NCBI RefSeq assembly: GCF_900155575.1
Contig: NZ_LT706966.1
Span: 131,030-195,029 of the forward strand
DNA length: 64,000 nt
Direction: 5' to 3'
DNA from: Actinotignum timonense
GTDB taxonomy: Bacteria > Actinomycetota > Actinomycetes > Actinomycetales > Actinomycetaceae
Each line of letters starts with the position of its first letter. The first letter of the stretch is position 1. Positions 61,202 through 64,000 of this stretch are shown piece by piece. The translations under genes were made by a program, and so were the position numbers. The notes under the pieces are model-generated. The model worked only from the letters and a program-made list of their open reading frames with translations, had not been told where the DNA came from and made no database searches.

Positions 61202-61936
61202 TTAGGCCTGTGCCTCAGCTTCGATATCGGTGATAGCGGGAGCGGGGCGTGCCGTGTAGGACGCCGTCGTACCAACAAGACGGTACGCGACCGTACGGTT
61301 AAAGAAATCGACGACGACACCAATCCCCAGCGCCATAATCGCGGTGCCAATGCCGATAACGCCGCTGCTCAAATCGAAGCGGAACAGCACGAGGGCGATG
61401 AGGACCACGATGAAATCCTGGGCCACGCGGAAGGTGCGGTAGGAGTGGCTCGGGAAGCGGCGCAGGAGTACGGGGACGATGCAGTCGGCGGCGCCCTGGC
61501 CGATGTCCGGCGTGATATAAAGCGAGAGCCCCAGCGCGAAAATCACCAGGCCGATAGCCAAGTGGGCAAGCATACCCGGGATTGAATAGGTGAAAACGTA
61601 GATGGAGTCGAGGGTGCTGGTGAAGCTGGTGACGAGCACCCCGACCAGGGTGAAATTGAGGACGGTGCCCAGCCCGAGGACTTTGTGGTCGAAGGGGAAG
61701 ATGAGCGCGATGAGGGCGATATTGACCACCGGGACCACCCAGGAGAAAGACAGGCCGGTGATGTGGCTGACGCCCTGGAGTAGGGCGGTGAAGGGGTCCA
61801 CGCCGGCGTGACCTTTGAGGGCCACGGTGATGCCGATCGCAGTGAGGATCACGCCGATGAGGCAGACCAGCGAGCGGCGCAGCAGGCTGCCCGGGCGCAA
61901 GGTCCATTCGCGGGCGCAGCACAGTGACTCAAACAT
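61202..61936 (-). CDS. YczE/YitT-like membrane protein, copy 2
   Basis: A 244-residue paralogue of the protein at 58333-59097. The two share long identical stretches such as CAREWTLRPGSLLRR versus SAREWTLRPGSLLRR, and GLGTVLNFTLVGVLVT. The divergent parts are the termini. It lies across the regulator from copy 1, 9 bp from the convergent DeoR gene. The pair probably arose by duplication within this locus, perhaps giving two transporters. Confidence 0.85.
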   Translation of the reverse strand: MFESLCCAREWTLRPGSLLRRSLVCLIGVILTAIGITVALKGHAGVDPFTALLQGVSHITGLSFSWVVPVVNIALIALIFPFDHKVLGLGTVLNFTLVGVLVTSFTSTLDSIYVFTYSIPGMLAHLAIGLVIFALGLSLYITPDIGQGAADCIVPVLLRRFPSHSYRTFRVAQDFIVVLIALVLFRFDLSSGVIGIGTAIMALGIGVVVDFFNRTVAYRLVGTTASYTARPAPAITDIEAEAQA

Positions 61937-62258
61937 GACGAGCTACCTTCTCAATCTCAGGGAAGCCGCCGTGCCACACCGCGGCATCACCAGCGTAGTG
62001 CATGCGAGCGGGCAATTCCTGGGCCGTGGCGGAGGTCGCTTTACGCCAGTGTACGTGTGCGTCCGGTTCGTTGCTTAGCTGGGTCAGGACCGGGTGGGTA
62101 GCGGGCTGGGCGCGGGCGCGAATTTATCCACAGAATCGCGAAACGTCACCCTTGTCCACAGCGTTGTAATTGGCTCTTTGCTGTGCCTTGGCACCATGCG
62201 AGAATAACGGAGAAGGACGGGTAACCGCCCGGAACTCGCGATTGAAGGAGTGAGACAC
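61937..62258. other. Intergenic region with two DnaA-box-like sites
   Basis: No gene is supported in these 322 bp. TTATCCACA (62124-62132) matches the DnaA-box consensus and TTGTCCACA (62152-62160) is the form common in actinobacteria; both point the same way 28 bp apart. GAAGGAG at 62244-62250 is the ribosome site of the next gene. The boxes may be regulatory; there is no AT-rich unwinding element to suggest an origin. Confidence 0.5.
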
Positions 62259-62489
62259 ATGGATATTTACGGGGACCGGTTGAATATTCCGGAGCTTACG
62301 TTTAACTCGCTTGAAGATGTTCTCAAGCGCAAAGAAGAAATCCTACGTGAGGTCAGAATGACCCGCGAAGAATTCGACTGGCGCGCTGATAACTACCAGC
62401 TCGGACCAAAAGAGTCCGACGCTTATTTCGAGATGATAGGTCTGGATCGCTTTGAGGAGTATTACCGTGGTGAACGCACGTTTGAATGA
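62259..62489 (+). CDS. Small acidic protein, unknown function
   Basis: A 76-residue acidic protein, mostly helical (LEDVLKRKEEILREVRMTREEFDWRAD). GAAGGAG is eight bases before the ATG at 62259, which decides against the GTG at 62250. It overlaps the next gene by about 23 bp. The small size, acidity and coupling to a larger gene resemble an antitoxin or chaperone-like partner, but no family is recognised. Confidence 0.65.
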   Translation: MDIYGDRLNIPELTFNSLEDVLKRKEEILREVRMTREEFDWRADNYQLGPKESDAYFEMIGLDRFEEYYRGERTFE

Positions 62490-62767
62490 GTGCACCGATG
62501 AGTTTGCGGCACATCTACAGCGAATTGGGGAGTTGATTGATCCCAGTTTTTCACTGGTGAAACAAGAAACCGCAAGGGGAGCTTTCCCCTCAAAAAGATT
62601 GTTTGGCGATATTCGCGTTGATCGTTTCCTTTTTGTCCGTTTTGATTACGAGGTTTTCCTTAATTCGAAAACCGGTTTACTCAGCGTCAATGAATCAACA
62701 TTCTCGGTCATCCGAGGAGCAAAAAACAGCGAGCCGCTGGTGCGCTGGGATTATATTCGCTCACCAC

Positions 62768-62824
62768 GTTCGAGTATTCCTTGCGCCCATATCCAGATCC
62801 ATTCCCACCGCGATGAATGGACAC
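62768..62824 (+). repeat. 57-bp direct repeat, left copy
   Basis: Identical over 57 bases to 63383-63439. It begins GTTCGAGTATTCC and ends GATGAATGGACAC. It directly abuts the left inverted end of the inserted element. Confidence 0.9.
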
Positions 62825-63382
62825 CTGAGTCGTGCAACCTTAGTGCCCCAGTTGTCCACGCGCATGGTAAATTCGCACGACTAGCGCAATACGAATTGCG
62901 CGACTCAAACGCCACTGCGTGCCGGGCGTCCGACACCATCGCGCCTCAAAGCACGCCGGCACCGTTGGGGCAGGCGTAAGCAACGGCCGAAAAACAGCAC
63001 CGAGCCGCTGCCACGTGCCACAGCCACGAGGTGGGCAGAGGTGTCAAGTGCGCATTCTGGACCGTGTCGGTGCCATAGTGCGCGTTACAGACACGAAATC
63101 GGGTGCAAACGGTGCTCTCCCGCGCACTTTGTTTGCTGACCCAGTTCGTGCGGGTCCGCACCCGGATCCATTCCAACGCCACGCCACCATTAGTAACTAT
63201 TTTGTCTATCGGTCCCAGGCGTGGCACCCGAGGAGGTGCCCGATTTACGTAGAAAATGCGGCCCGGCCCCGGTCAAGCTAAAACACCGCTACCGATTAGT
63301 GACCCAAAACCACCCACCACAACCCCCTGAACAGGGCAAACGTCGAAGAAAATCCTAAAATCCAAAAAGTTGCACGACTCAG
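62825..63382. mobile_element. 558-bp MITE-like non-coding element
   Basis: The ends CTGAGTCGTGCAAC (62825-62838) and GTTGCACGACTCAG (63369-63382) are perfect 14-bp inverted repeats. GCACGACT-type subterminal motifs recur at 62875-62882 and 62899-62907. No transposase or other credible coding frame is inside; the reading frames present are short and random-looking. It is flanked by 57-bp direct repeats of the interrupted gene. This is the architecture of a non-autonomous transposable element moved by a transposase in trans. Confidence 0.8.
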
Positions 63383-63439
63383 GTTCGAGTATTCCTTGCG
63401 CCCATATCCAGATCCATTCCCACCGCGATGAATGGACAC
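63383..63439 (+). repeat. 57-bp direct repeat, right copy
   Basis: An exact copy of 62768-62824, directly following the right inverted end of the inserted element. It re-supplies the codons for SSIPCAHIQIHSHRDEWT to the second half of the broken gene. Confidence 0.9.
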
Positions 63440-63778
63440 ACGCCCTGGTCCTGAGTGGCACTCATTCCCGCCGCTCGCGCCGGCGCATCAAGAACGAGGC
63501 TCGCACTCCCCACGTTGCTGATATTCATTTCACGGTGGGCCGGCGCTGGTTCCGACCCTGCCTGGAAGAAATCCTCTTCTTCGTCATTGACGAGCTCGGC
63601 GTGGCGTGCACACCACAAGCACGCGAAGCTCTCAACCAAGGCATCGAGGATTGGGAGGATATCCAACTGGAATCCGCGATCCGTAACAAGCCCGCCACCG
63701 CAGTCCGAGTATTCGCAACGCTCGAAAAGTAGCCCATAGGCGGCTTTCGGCCGGTACGCCTGTGTGCCCGGTCGTTAC

Positions 63779-64000
63779 TTACCTGTGCCCGGTCCGTTCC
63801 CGCCGCTGTCGTATTTTTGCGACGACGCCGCACCCTAGCAGCGCGCCGCTTACCACCAGAAGCATCTCTACCGCAGCGCCAGTTTCCGTGAGGAATCCCC
63901 ACCCGGTGCGCTGTGGCTGGTCGGAGGGCTGCGGCTCGGCAGGCGGCGCAGTAGGTTCACTAGGCGTTGGAGGCGTTGGACGCGCGGGCTGAGTGGGCGG
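63779..64000 (-). CDS. Cell-wall-anchored surface protein, C-terminal part only
   Basis: The minus strand is open from base 64000 to a TAA at 63779-63781 and gives the last 73 residues of a protein whose start lies right of the window. A Pro/Thr-rich stalk (PPTQPARPTPPTPSEPTAPP) leads to FLTETGA, an LPxTG-like sorting motif with Thr at position two. Then come a hydrophobic helix (VEMLLVVSGALLGCGVV) and a basic tail (KIRQRRER). This is the standard order for sortase attachment to the peptidoglycan. The extracellular domain is not visible. Confidence 0.75.
   Translation of the reverse strand, partial: PPTQPARPTPPTPSEPTAPPAEPQPSDQPQRTGWGFLTETGAAVEMLLVVSGALLGCGVVAKIRQRRERTGHR

Larger units (their letters stand above)
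62467..63732 (+). pseudogene. Gene of unknown function split by a MITE-like insertion
   Basis: The first half runs from GTG 62467 (GAGGAG eight bases upstream) through SSIPCAHIQIHSHRDEWT. The second half repeats exactly that segment and continues in frame from 63383 to a stop at 63730-63732. Removing one 57-bp repeat and the 558-bp element between (615 bp, a multiple of three) restores a 216-residue frame. The current first half reads on into the element and stops at 62979. No family is recognised. Upstream coupling to the 76-residue gene suggests a two-gene module, possibly toxin-antitoxin-like. Confidence 0.75.

Noticed and set aside
62124-62160. Chromosomal origin of replication
   Set aside because: Only two DnaA-like boxes, no AT-rich unwinding region, and no dnaA, dnaN or gyr genes nearby.
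62768-63439. The 57-bp repeats as a CRISPR array
   Set aside because: Only two copies exist, they lie within coding sequence, and the interval is a single 558-bp element with inverted ends.

Overview
The window looks like chromosome from a facultatively anaerobic, high-GC Gram-positive, most plausibly an Actinomycetaceae-type actinobacterium. The support is mixed GC with many GTG/TTG starts, actinobacterial DUF2505 and coiled-coil proteins, ThyA-FolA, CstA with its small YbdD-type partner, class III ribonucleotide reductase, a second glycyl radical enzyme, and a cell-wall sorting signal at the right edge. The taxon is inferred from gene content, not proven. I saw no rRNA, tRNA or CRISPR array.

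Layout. 1-3821: a truncated amino-acid permease, a small membrane protein, an MFS transporter coupled to a 4-helix membrane protein, and a membrane-anchored protein. 3883-15398: a galactoside locus with secreted GH16, GH36 alpha-galactosidase and an ABC importer on the minus strand, then a ROK regulator, galT and galE on the plus strand, and convergent galK. 15613-16468: a small accessory module (DUF2335 membrane protein plus HTH protein). 16563-22006: housekeeping genes (DUF2505, thyA, folA, SGNH lipoprotein, fumC, coiled-coil protein).

22041-33449 has visibly lower GC and is one long minus-strand operon with two divergent plus-strand genes. It holds a complete BMP-type nucleoside ABC importer, two nucleoside phosphorylases, a nucleoside hydrolase, an MtnA-type ribose-1-phosphate isomerase, a class II aldolase, an SDR, a cupin and a GntR regulator. 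Together these read as nucleoside uptake and cleavage followed by a DHAP-shunt-like route that cuts the pentose 1-phosphate to DHAP plus a small aldehyde.

33452-40545: a PLP enzyme, then a LacI-regulated sucrose/fructoside locus (binding protein, two permeases, GH32). 40542-46434: transaldolase, OsmC, an OFA-type MFS transporter overlapping nrdG, and nrdD. 46977-53822: cstA/ybdD, a membrane pyrophosphatase and a GT-B glycosyltransferase.

54042-61936 is the second standout: a glycyl radical eliminase, its activase, a DeoC-family aldolase, a PfkB kinase, a DeoR regulator and two paralogous YczE-type membrane proteins. This combination suggests radical dehydration of a phosphorylated polyol followed by aldol cleavage. 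At the right end, 62259-63732 holds a small two-gene module whose second gene is split by a 558-bp MITE-like element with 14-bp inverted ends and 57-bp flanking direct repeats. The window ends in the 3' end of a cell-wall-anchored surface protein.
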